This document shows, piece after piece, positions 1 to 6,244 of a DNA stretch of 11,937 nt. The position numbers were made by a program, and so were the translations under genes. Below the pieces are notes generated by a model that was not told the origin of the DNA, searched no databases, and saw only the letters and a list, made by a program, of their open reading frames with translations. This stretch comes from Pavlovales sp. CCMP2436 (taxonomy: Eukaryota > Haptophyta > Pavlovophyceae > Pavlovales): contig MU631660.1 in assembly GCA_026770615.1 (NCBI GenBank), forward strand, positions 6,559 through 18,495. The letters are read 5' to 3'. How positions within the stretch are numbered: the first letter of the stretch is position 1; every line of letters starts with the position of its first letter.

Positions 1-167
1 GCGGCAGCGGCGTGGCAGTCTCGGCAGGTAAGGAAGCCGAGGCGGCGGCAGCGACGGCGGCGACGGCGGCGGCGGCAGTGACGGCGGCAGCGGCAGCGGC
101 GGTGGCGGCGGCGGCAATGGAGGCTGCGGAGGCGACGGCGACGGAGACGGAGTGTGGCTTTAGATGA
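1..167 (+). repeat. GGC/GCG triplet repeat with Ala-rich open frame
   Basis: The first ~150 bases are an imperfect GGC/GCG/GCA triplet tract. The frame starting at base 3 stays open to a TGA at 165-167. It encodes almost only Ala with a few Thr, Val and Glu, and ends in a short Glu/Thr segment. It could be the 3' end of a gene that begins outside the window, or a 5'UTR/promoter-type CGG repeat. The minus strand is also open in several frames, so openness alone proves little. A good splice-donor match, CAG|GTAAGG, lies at 25-33 on the plus strand. Confidence 0.6.
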
Positions 168-370
168 GAACGTGGGCGCGGTCGGCAACTCAAGGGTTTT
201 CTTTTCGTCAGTGGTGGGCCTTCAGCGCCTAGCTGAAGGTACGTGCTGGCACGGCGGATTCACTCGCGAGAGTGACGTCGTTCTGAACCGACGGCGTTGA
301 GTAACGCTGGCGGAATAAATAATAAATTATAAGTAGTTGACTGATCTTGATCTGGCGAAAAGATTTTGTT

Positions 371-416
371 AATCAACGTTTTTGAAAAAACTTCATTCTG
401 CACTAAAACGTTGATT
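371..416. repeat. Short inverted repeat AATCAACGTTTT
   Basis: AATCAACGTTTT at 371-382 is mirrored as AAAACGTTGATT at 405-416, giving a 12-bp stem with a 22-nt AT-rich loop. It sits just upstream of the open frame that starts at 419. The same 12-mer occurs again at 3051-3062. Confidence 0.65.
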
Positions 417-418
417 TG

Positions 419-1115
419 AAGCACTTGGAGACCCGTCCACAGCGTTTCCGTCTCGCGTGCGCGCGAAACCAAACTGCCTTGCTCCAGCGCCGACGCAAGC
501 TCCAAGCGCCGCAAGATGCGCATGAGTCCAACCAACAAGGCCTGGTCCCTCATCGTGTTCGGGCAGACCGGACGTGCGCGCATCCACATCTGCGGAGAGG
601 ACATGCTGCCCTCCATCGAGATCACGCTCGACCTGTACGGAGGATACGACTTCAGCCCGGAGGACATGCGCATCATCCCAAAGAGCCGCCAGACGCACTT
701 CTCCTTCTACGAGGAGTCGGGTGACCTGCACTGGGAGCATCGGGACCCCCCAACTGTCGATGATTACCTATGTACTCGTCGGATGAGCTCGCCACGCTCG
801 AGCACGAGAGGTGGAACGGGGCGCGGCCGAAACCCGAGGAGGCCGACTTCAAGCGCTTCTACCGCCTGGACCTCATGAACAAGCCGCCCTTGGTCGAGAC
901 ACCCGAGAAGAAGAAGGCCAAGACCAGCGTCCTGAGCCTCGAGAGCTTTCACTCGCCCTAGGCAATGACTCTCGAGCCAAAGCCCACCGTGCCGCTCGTG
1001 CTCACGGAGTGCCAAGAGTGCGGAGCGGAGCTCGAGCCTGACGACTACCCCTTCGTCGAACCTCTGTGAGTTGTGCGTCTGCGGGCGCAAACGCAAGTAT
1101 GGACCCGGCTACTAG
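419..1115 (+). pseudogene. Broken GC-rich gene with C-terminal zinc-ribbon-like Cys motif
   Basis: I do not recognise the family. A frame is open from 419, with an ATG at 516 (MRMSPTNKAWSLIVFG), and third codon positions are almost all G or C. Its middle part looks beta-rich and acidic. Near 770 the good coding signal moves by one base into a second frame (start MYSSDELATL), rich in Glu and Lys, which meets a TAG at 959-961. The same frame remains coding-like after the stop and carries a C-x2-C pair (ECQEC). It then hits TGA at 1067. A third frame continues with Cys residues (LCVCGRKRKYG) to a TAG at 1113-1115. Together the Cys residues suggest a four-Cys zinc ribbon. Two frame breaks and one in-frame stop make a pseudogene likeliest. 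Sequencing error, or a short intron near 770, is possible. A splice acceptor just before 419 could make this an internal exon. Confidence 0.65.
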
Positions 1116-1129
1116 AAGCGCCAAGCCCA

Positions 1130-1385
1130 CCGAGCCCACCGAGCCCCGAGCGTTGAGCGCCGAGTTGCGAGCGCTGAGTGCCGAGCCCGAGCGCAAGCGC
1201 CGAGCGCCCAACCGGACCATGCCGAGCCCGAGCGCAAGCGCCGAGTGTCCAACTTGCGGGCCGCGCCGAGCCCGAGCGCAAGCGCCGAGCTACGCGGCGA
1301 GTGAGCCTGCGCCCAGCGCCGCGCGCCGAGTTGTGGGCGCCGAGCGCCGAGCCCAAGCCCAAGCGCCGAGCGCCGAGTTGCCGCT
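1130..1385 (+). repeat. GC-rich minisatellite, ~41-44 bp spacing
   Basis: A core beginning GCCGAGCCCGAGCGCAAGCG recurs at 1180, 1221 and 1265, with a variant at 1346. The spacing is 41, 44 and about twice 41 bases. GAGCGCC and GCCGAG half-units fill the gaps. The tract begins right after the last stop of the broken gene upstream. Several frames on both strands stay open through it because of composition, so I do not call a protein here. Confidence 0.75.
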
Positions 1386-1595
1386 CAAGCTTAATCTAGC
1401 AGAGTAGCTTAGCTGAACCACAGGTTATATTGAAATAAATTAAAGTGTTATCGAACCAAGTACGTCTTAAGTTAATGTTACTAGCACTCAGATGCTCAGA
1501 TGTTATTGCTGAGGCCGCTATATTATTAGACTTTAATTATTAATATTACGGATTAATAAAAGTCCATGGTCCACCGCCGACGCTTGCTAGCCTGA
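1386..1595. other. AT-rich spacer
   Basis: This is an abrupt switch from GC-rich repeat to AT-rich DNA containing AATAAA-like strings around 1433 and 1554. They could serve as polyadenylation signals for a plus-strand transcript from upstream, but nothing else supports that. I see no gene. Confidence 0.4.
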
Positions 1596-2035
1596 GGGTC
1601 AAATCCGAATTAGCGGCCAGTCCGGGGGGGAAATCGAAAAAAGTCCGGTGAAAATCCTCCAGAGCAAGTTAGGAACCGGAGGTGGTGCCGCGGAGTTTGT
1701 TGCAGATTCGTGAATGGGGCACCGCCCCATTCACGAATCTGCAACTAGAACTGGTGCCCCATTCACGAAGCTGCAACTAACTCCGCGGCACCACTTCGGG
1801 AACTATGACTTTCTTTTCGCTTCCGAATGCTGAGAATCGGAAATGTTAGTTAACACGGAATATGTTGTCCGCGACCCTAGAGGCACCTGGAAGGCACACG
1901 AGGTGGGCTCCGACCGTCAAGTGAGATCAGCTATCGACACTTAGCACGCAGGGGTGACCAATGTCTACTTCTTCGTCCCGGCCATCACTTTTCCCCCTCC
2001 CCAGTGCGAAATCGCGCCACTAATTCGGATTTCGA
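1596..2035. mobile_element. MITE-like inverted-repeat element, copy 1
   Basis: The element is bounded by AAATCCGAATTAGCGGC (1601-1617) and its inverted partner GCCACTAATTCGGATTT (2016-2032), with one mismatch in 17. A second copy at 3939-4376 matches over the whole length, with small indels. The match also covers GGGTC just outside the left repeat and CGA just outside the right, which sets the limits given here. There is no coding frame of note, so it is non-autonomous. A strong hairpin lies at 1682-1794. On the far side of the right end, GACCCCTGAG (2040-2049) is an imperfect inverse of CTGAGGGTC on the left flank, so the original termini may have been longer. I see no clear target-site duplication, so the superfamily cannot be assigned. 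Confidence 0.85.
1682..1794. repeat. Long hairpin inside MITE copy 1
   Basis: The inner stem is perfect: 22 bases (1699-1720) pair with 1724-1745 around a 3-nt ACC loop. An outer 16-base arm (1682-1697) pairs with 1779-1794. Between the right inner and right outer arms, 1746-1778 holds a partial extra copy of the right arm (CCCCATTCACGAAGCTGCAA). The right side of the hairpin is therefore duplicated and the left is not. Confidence 0.85.
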
Positions 2036-2106
2036 GTTCGACCCCTGAGTCGCCGTGCGACTGATGAGACCTAGTTACAGCGCAACTAGCCCTGGTAGTT
2101 ATCCTA
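2033..2106. other. Spacer between MITE copy 1 and minus-strand gene
   Basis: A short unassigned stretch with a small stem, CTAGTT/AACTAG, near 2070-2088. It lies downstream of the stop of the minus-strand gene, so it would be the 3' flank of that gene. I see no strong polyadenylation signal in it. Confidence 0.3.
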
Positions 2107-2927
2107 TTAAATTTTCCAAACGTTAGTTACAGTAGGTTCACGAGCTCCCACGATGACGAACGCTCGCGCGGGCTTGGCTCTCATCGTGGCTGCGGCCGTG
2201 ACGAGCTTGTCGACCAGCACGGCGGCGTGCGTGCTGTTGCTCGCAGCGGCTGCTGCCGTGCCCGGGCCGCAGACCCATGCTCGCCTTGCGCCTCGCGTGC
2301 GCGGGGATTCATTTTCATTGCCGGAGTTGAGCTGGCCCGCCAGCGCCTTGCGCATCGCCGCCGTTGAGAACGGACTCTTGCCGTCCTTGAGCCTGCACCA
2401 GAAGGCTTCCTGTTCGGACTTGTCGTTCGAGGCCAGCCTGCGGCCGCCGGTGCCGCCGGCGCCGAGACTGGTCACCGTCTCCCAGAGAGCCCACGGTATG
2501 TCGATGTGCGCACGAGGGCGTGCATCTCTCCCGGTCGGAGGATGGTAGCGACCGTGAGTAGGAGGCACCGGTGGGCAGGCAGGAGGCAGAGCGGAGACTC
2601 TGGCTGAAAGAGGAGGCAGAGTCACAGGAGGCAGACTCACTTCTTGGGCGGAAGCGCCACACGGACCCAGACCGAGAGAGGCGCGAGGGCCTGATCGAGG
2701 TCCGCGGCAAGGATGAACTTCGGGATGCGCGGCGCCTGCACAATCGGCCTGTTGAGGGGCTGGCTGAGTGCTGCTCGGGCCCGCCTCCGATACCCTCCAG
2801 CGCTGCGACATGTGGCTCGACTCGCCTCAACCTCGCTCGTGTCAGCCCCGCTGCAACATGTGGCTCGACTCGCCTCAACCTCGCTCGTGTCAGCCCGCCG
2901 AGCCGAGCTAGCTGCCGCCGAGCACCG
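2107..2927 (-). CDS. Unrecognised protein, probable two-exon gene
   Basis: I do not recognise the family. Read on the minus strand, two blocks look strongly coding, with GC-rich third positions. The first runs from about 2927 to 2641. It contains a 16-residue unit encoded twice (including ADTSEVEASRATC), then PRIPKFILAADLDQALAPL. The second runs from 2527 to the TAA at 2107-2109 and includes WALWETVTSLGAGG, SEQEAFWCRLKDG and an Ala-rich stretch. The two are in different frames. The first ends at a GTGAGT donor, and removing 2640-2528 rejoins the frames (phase 2). The 5' end is unclear: the first frame is closed by TAG at 2928-2930, and an upstream ATG block at 2908-3015 is in another frame. 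It may be a real spliced gene missing its first exon, or a decaying one. Confidence 0.5.
2528..2640 (-). other. Candidate 113-nt spliceosomal intron
   Basis: On the minus strand the donor is GAA|GTGAGT at 2640. The interval is pyrimidine-rich, a CTCAC branch-like string lies about 30 nt before the end, and it closes with GGGAG. Excision restores one reading frame across two blocks that each look coding. A second good acceptor, CTCTTTCAG, lies inside; using it would give a 37-nt intron and the wrong downstream frame. Confidence 0.45.
2801..2896. repeat. Tandem 48-bp duplication
   Basis: Two adjacent 48-base units (2801-2848 and 2849-2896) differ at one position I can see (GCGACA versus GCAACA). 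Forty-eight is a multiple of three, so the duplication keeps the minus-strand frame and yields a 16-residue repeat in the gene above. The near-identity suggests it is recent. Confidence 0.9.
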
Positions 2928-3015
2928 CTACCGAGCCCACCGCCGCCGCCGTCGTCGCCACCGTCATCGCCGGCATGGCAGCCGCCTCCGAGCCCGGGTC
3001 GCGCATCATCTCCAT
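2908..3015 (-). CDS. Short Met/Ala-rich coding-like block, possible first exon
   Basis: From an ATG at 3013-3015 the minus strand reads MEMMRDPGSEAAAMPAMTV followed by an Ala/Val-rich hydrophobic stretch, to a TAG at 2908-2910. Third positions are GC-rich, as in the next block. It sits immediately upstream of the spliced gene candidate, overlapping it slightly in another frame. It may be that gene's N-terminus, joined by an intron or separated by a frameshift. The hydrophobic end could be a membrane or targeting segment, but only about 35 residues are available. The GCC-rich composition alone could also produce it. Confidence 0.3.
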   Translation of the reverse strand: MEMMRDPGSEAAAMPAMTVATTAAAVGSVAVLGGS

Positions 3016-3048
3016 GGCCCTGTCACACCCTGTCACAGCTGTGAATCT

Positions 3049-3135
3049 CAAATCAACGTTTTCAAGCTGCAAAGGTCTCCGATAACGTTTTCGGGCGACA
3101 GTCCGGAAGACGTTTTTGGGCAGTCCGGGAGTCAA
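3049..3135 (+). repeat. Short ACGTTTT direct repeats
   Basis: ACGTTTT(C/T) recurs three times with related context: AATCAACGTTTTC near 3051, GATAACGTTTTCGGGCGACAG near 3080 and AGACGTTTTTGGGCAGTCCG near 3109. The last two form a tandem pair about 29 bases apart. The first also matches the inverted repeat at 371-416. No function is apparent. Confidence 0.5.
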
Positions 3136-3304
3136 TAACTGTCGAGGAAATGAGGGACACGGGCCAGCCGCGGTTCTGTCGAAAATGTTGTTAACACCCC
3201 GAACTGACTAGGTGTAACGCACAATATCTGACGCAGCCGCCGCTGCCCGCGCACGCCACGCCGCGCAACCCGAGTTATTCTTAGCTTTGTGGTTATTATA
3301 AACC

Positions 3305-3576
3305 TTTATGTAATTTCTACACGCATTATTTAAACATTAAACGAGGCGCGTAGCTCGACGCACGCTCAGGGGTCCGCGCGCCACGCAACCTAAAGCTCAG
3401 CATGTAGCCGAATGCGACATCGAAACGCCCGAACCGGACCTCGATTGTCCATCCTGCAGCCCCCTAGCACCTAGAGCGCTTGTAAATTTAAATATTTGCG
3501 TGCAACTTTCAACTTAAGGCGTGAATCAAATGCGTGTGCGGTGCCTTCCGTCCGCCCCCTCCCGTGTTAGAACAGG
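3305..3576 (+). pseudogene. Gene-like segment, copy A (paralogue of 5981-6203)
   Basis: The segment matches 5981-6203 in the same order. The clearest pieces are 3392-3432 against 6063-6103 (31 of 41 identical, ungapped), a shared 15-mer TTTAAATATTTGCGT (3487 and 6135), and CCCGTGTTA followed by an ACAG-type end (3562 and 6190). The plus-strand frame 3341-3517 is open for 58 codons without an ATG and reads like protein (AECDIETPEPDLDCPSCSP, then RALVNLNICVQL). The partner has RALQPEFLNICVV, so the similarity extends to translation near the end. An indel puts the two copies in different frames upstream, so at least one is broken. Family unknown. Confidence 0.55.
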
Positions 3577-3938
3577 CTCGGGGTTCAACCCTCGTTTCGG
3601 CGCGGTCGGGGGCTCTTGGAAAAGCATCTAAGGGAGCGCCCCCGATTGCACGAACGTCCGGCCGAAGGCGAATAGTACTCTGTCACTACTCTTTTGACAT
3701 TTTAAATTTTGATATCCGCTTAGTTAGTTAGTTAGTATGGCCCTTCAACACACCCTCAAACGCTAGGTGGCTTTCATGATATCTGCAATGGGAGGGGGCG
3801 TTCAACCCCCCTGAGTAGCAATCAGCCCTGACGAAGATGGCTACAGCACTGCATGAGAGTGTGAGTGTGTGACTGTGAGTGTGTGTGTGCTCGACTGGTA
3901 AAGTCAGTGGTAGCCACACTATGAATGACTAAGCCAAC
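3577..3938. other. Spacer with TTAG run and GT microsatellite
   Basis: No gene is seen. It holds four TTAG units near 3720-3736, a small G5/C5 stem around 3793-3809 and an imperfect GT/GAGT microsatellite at 3856-3890. Two GTTCAA strings (near 3584 and 3799) resemble tRNA T-loops, but no cloverleaf can be built around them. Confidence 0.5.
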
Positions 3939-4376
3939 GGGTCAAAATCCGAATTAGTGGCCGGTCCAGGGGGGAAATCGAAAAACTCCGGTGAAAATCC
4001 CCCCGAGCAACTCAGGAACAGGAGGTGGTGCAGCGGAGTTTGTTGCAGATTCGTGAATGGGGCGGTCAGATTCGTGAATGGGGCACCGCCCCATTCACGA
4101 ATCTGCAACTAACTCCGCGGCACCACTTCGGGAACCATGACTTTCTTTTCGCTTCCGAACGCTGAGAATCGGAAATGTTAGTTAACACGAAATATGTTGT
4201 CGACCTTAGAGGCACCTGAGAGGCACAGGAGGTGGGCTCCGACCGTCGAAGAGGGTTCTATTCGACACCAGCTATCGACACTTAGCGCGCAAGGGTGACC
4301 AATGTCTACTTCTTCGTCCCGGCCACCACTTCTCCCCCTCCCTAGTGCGGAATCGCGCCACTAATTCGGATTTCGA
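3939..4376. mobile_element. MITE-like inverted-repeat element, copy 2
   Basis: The same element as 1596-2035, in the same orientation. Its terminal repeats AAATCCGAATTAGTGGC (3945-3961) and the exact inverse (4357-4373) match at all 17 positions, so this copy keeps better ends than copy 1. The interior aligns with copy 1 throughout, including the stretches around TTCTTTTCGCTTCCGAA and ATGTCTACTTCTTCGTCCCG. It differs by point changes and an extra ~12 bases near 4250. No transposase is encoded. CCACACT occurs on both sides (3914 and 4382) but not flush with the termini, so I do not call it a target-site duplication. Confidence 0.87.
4025..4126. repeat. Hairpin inside MITE copy 2 with duplicated left arm
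   Basis: The right inner arm (4088-4109) can pair with either of two left arms. The adjacent one (4067-4084) gives 18 perfect pairs around ACC, and the distal one (4042-4063) gives 22. Outer arms 4025-4040 and 4111-4126 pair with one mismatch. Here the duplicated arm is on the left, whereas in copy 1 it is on the right. Confidence 0.85.
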
Positions 4377-4869
4377 CACAACCACACTCGGAGTGGCCGC
4401 GAAGAATACATGCGCACACGAGTACCCATCCTAGGATGCGATAAGACTCATGCGCACCGCTTTTCAGCTGACAGCTGCCCACTCGGTCATGCAAGCAAGC
4501 CGTGCGTGTGTAAGTTTCTACTTAAACGTCCGTCCCCGGGAGGATTGCACTGGATATGAGCGTTGAAAAAACACTCAGATCCAGGGATCCACCCCGAGCA
4601 CGTACGGATACCGTCCACACCGCTGATCAATTCAGACACACGACGATCGACGACGACTCTCGACTGGCGCGCTGACCGATCTCCACTGCATATCCCCCGC
4701 GTCGTCTGAAAATGCAGCACCGTCTGCAAGCGCGACACACCTACGCTACTTCCAACCCATGACTTCGTCACTAGCATGTATCACATATATTGCGCTTTTT
4801 GCCCCGAGGGACAGAAATCGCAAATATACGCGGCTTATCTGTTGGTCCAGTCTATCCCACCCCTTGCCG
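4377..4869. other. Unassigned spacer
   Basis: Mixed-composition sequence with no convincing frame on either strand. Open frames that cross it on the minus strand lack the GC-rich third positions seen in the better genes here. I see no repeat longer than about 10 bases. Confidence 0.4.
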
Positions 4870-5260
4870 GGGGTGAGCCTCGGGCGCAGGACTTTGGGAT
4901 GCGGGAAGTTGCGGGCGTGCTGGCTCATGATTGTGTTTCGGAAACTTTGAGTTTGCTGGCTCATATTTGGTTTTGGGTTTCTTGCCGCCCGGGTGGTGTG
5001 TCAGCGTGGTAAGTGGTTGACTTGATGGTTTCAAAGGCCCGTTTGGTAAATGAGCGCATCGTGTCCGAATTTAATGCGTGCTTGTTTGATGGGCCTGTTG
5101 CGGATTCGTGGTGTATGGTGGGACTAGATGGTCTTGCTTTGGGTTCATAATGTATGGTGGGACTGGCTGCTCCTGGTAGTGCGGAGGTTGTGGCTCGAGA
5201 CGGTCTCTTCTGGATGCACTTTTGGGGTATGACTCGAAGCGGTCTCTTCTGGATTTAGTT
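4870..5260 (+). repeat. G/T-rich stretch with degenerate 36-39-bp periodicity
   Basis: The plus strand is strongly enriched in G and T. TGTATGGTGGGACT occurs at 5112 and 5151, and CGGTCTCTTCTGGAT at 5201 and 5240; both pairs are exactly 39 bases apart. TGCTGGCTCAT occurs at 4918 and 4954, 36 apart. This looks like an old minisatellite, best preserved at 5100-5260. Confidence 0.6.
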
Positions 5261-5345
5261 TACCATGGTTGGTATGCGTAAGCGTGGTTGGCCTCGGCTG
5301 GGCCTAAGGGTGGGCTCAGGCTGCATGGAGGGTATGGTCGGGTCT

Positions 5346-6180
5346 GCACCTGGGAGTGAGTCTTCGTTATTCGGAGGTTGCACCTGTGGGTGCAGGGTTC
5401 AATTTCAAACCAAGCCGCAGACGCAGCCCCCCGATGCCAGACCACGCAGTCTTCCAGCCAGTGCTCAGCCATGGCGCGGACAGGGCCTGCCACAGAAGCC
5501 GCCTTTCCCACACCGGCACAGTCCCACGGATGCTCCGTACAGTAAATAGCTTACAGCAATGGCCAAAGGCGCAAACCGAAGCGCGCGTCGTCTGAGCTGC
5601 GAGCTTGCGACGAGGAAGCCCGCAACGCTCGCGCCGCCGCGCGCGCGGCGAGAGTGGCCGCCATTGCGCGATCGCAATGCACCCGCCAGCTGTGCGTACC
5701 GCCGCATCGCCTCTCGCAAGGGGGCACGTGGGTGCTTGCACACGAGCGCACAAGCGCACCCCGCCGAAGCGGCGCCCGTGTGGTGTGCAGGCGCGTAGCG
5801 CGCGGCTTGCCGAGCGAGGACGGCGAGTCCACATGTACGTCCAGGCCCGCACGCTGCGCGACGGCCGCGTGGGACGCCTCCTCGAGCCCAGCGAGAAGGT
5901 GGACGGAGCGCTTTGGCGAAAGTACGCGAATTTGGGCACGGGCGCCAGCCGTGCGCACCGAGGAGGCGGCGCGCGCCCGATGTTATGTGCTCCTCAAGCA
6001 TAGAGCGGAGCTGATGAGGGGGCCGTAGTCGGGCTCTGGATCGCCCGAGCACCGTGGAACGAAAAGCTCCGCATGAAGGCGAACGCCCCATGCAGATGCC
6101 CGATGGCCAGTTTCCGCGCCCTACAGCCTGAATTTTTAAATATTTGCGTTGTTACCAGGTGCGCCGCGGTGCGAGCCTGA
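5346..6180 (+). pseudogene. Degenerate GC-rich coding region
   Basis: No single frame explains this region, but plus-strand blocks with GC-rich third positions follow one another. These are a first block from about 5346 (including AVFQPVLSHGADRACHRS) to a TGA near 5594; a block rich in Ala/Arg from about 5600; a clear block near 5830-5950 (VHMYVQARTLRDGRVGRLL, then EKVDGALWRKYANLGTG); a short one to a TAG at 6027; and a last one open from 6004 to the TGA at 6178-6180 (APWNEKLRMKANAPCRCPM, then FLNICVV). That gives three to four frame changes. The minus strand has a 208-codon open frame across 5465-6091, but its product is low-complexity Arg/Ala and I treat it as a composition effect. The 3' part is homologous to 3305-3576. 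Multiple short introns are an alternative to decay: GTTACCAG|GTGCGC near 6160 resembles a donor. Confidence 0.45.
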
Positions 6181-6203
6181 CCCCCCCCCCCCGTGTTAAA
6201 CAG
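5981..6203 (+). repeat. Dispersed gene-like segment, copy B
   Basis: Second copy of the segment at 3305-3576. It is shorter by about 23 bases between the AAAGCTC block and the shared 15-mer, and also shorter after the 15-mer. It ends at CCCGTGTTAAACAG, just past a run of twelve C at 6181-6192 that replaces a mixed CCCCCTCCC in copy A. Confidence 0.6.
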
Positions 6204-6244
6204 TTGATCAACGGACAAAATAACCTTGTAGAGTACCCCAATAC

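Noticed and set aside
1066..1407. Open frames of ~70-110 codons over the GC-rich minisatellite on both strands
   Set aside because: Repeat units of 41 and 44 bases are not multiples of three, and several frames are open simultaneously, so composition explains them.
2153..2548. A 131-codon plus-strand frame with a hydrophobic Ala/Leu start resembling a signal peptide
   Set aside because: It lies opposite the clearly coding minus-strand block, and the Ala/Leu richness is the shadow of that gene's GC-rich codons.
3575..3812. GTTCAA motifs resembling tRNA T-arms
   Set aside because: The loop sizes are wrong, and no acceptor, D or anticodon stems can be found upstream.
1596..4376. The two ~430-bp repeats as long terminal repeats of a retrotransposon enclosing 2036-3938
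   Set aside because: Each copy has its own terminal inverted repeats and an internal hairpin, lacks TG..CA ends, and the interval shows no reverse transcriptase, integrase or primer-binding site.
3914..4388. CCACACT on both sides of MITE copy 2 as a target-site duplication
   Set aside because: It is not flush with the termini (about 24 and 8 bases away), copy 1 has no equivalent, and a 7-mer match is weak evidence.
4487..4964. Several overlapping open frames of 60-96 codons on both strands
   Set aside because: None shows the GC-rich third positions of the better blocks, none has a recognisable motif, and they overlap one another in conflicting frames.
5465..6091. A 208-codon open frame on the minus strand
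   Set aside because: It is long only because the region is GC-rich; the product is low-complexity Arg/Ala/Gly. Plus-strand blocks in the same interval have better codon use and match the paralogous segment at 3305-3576.
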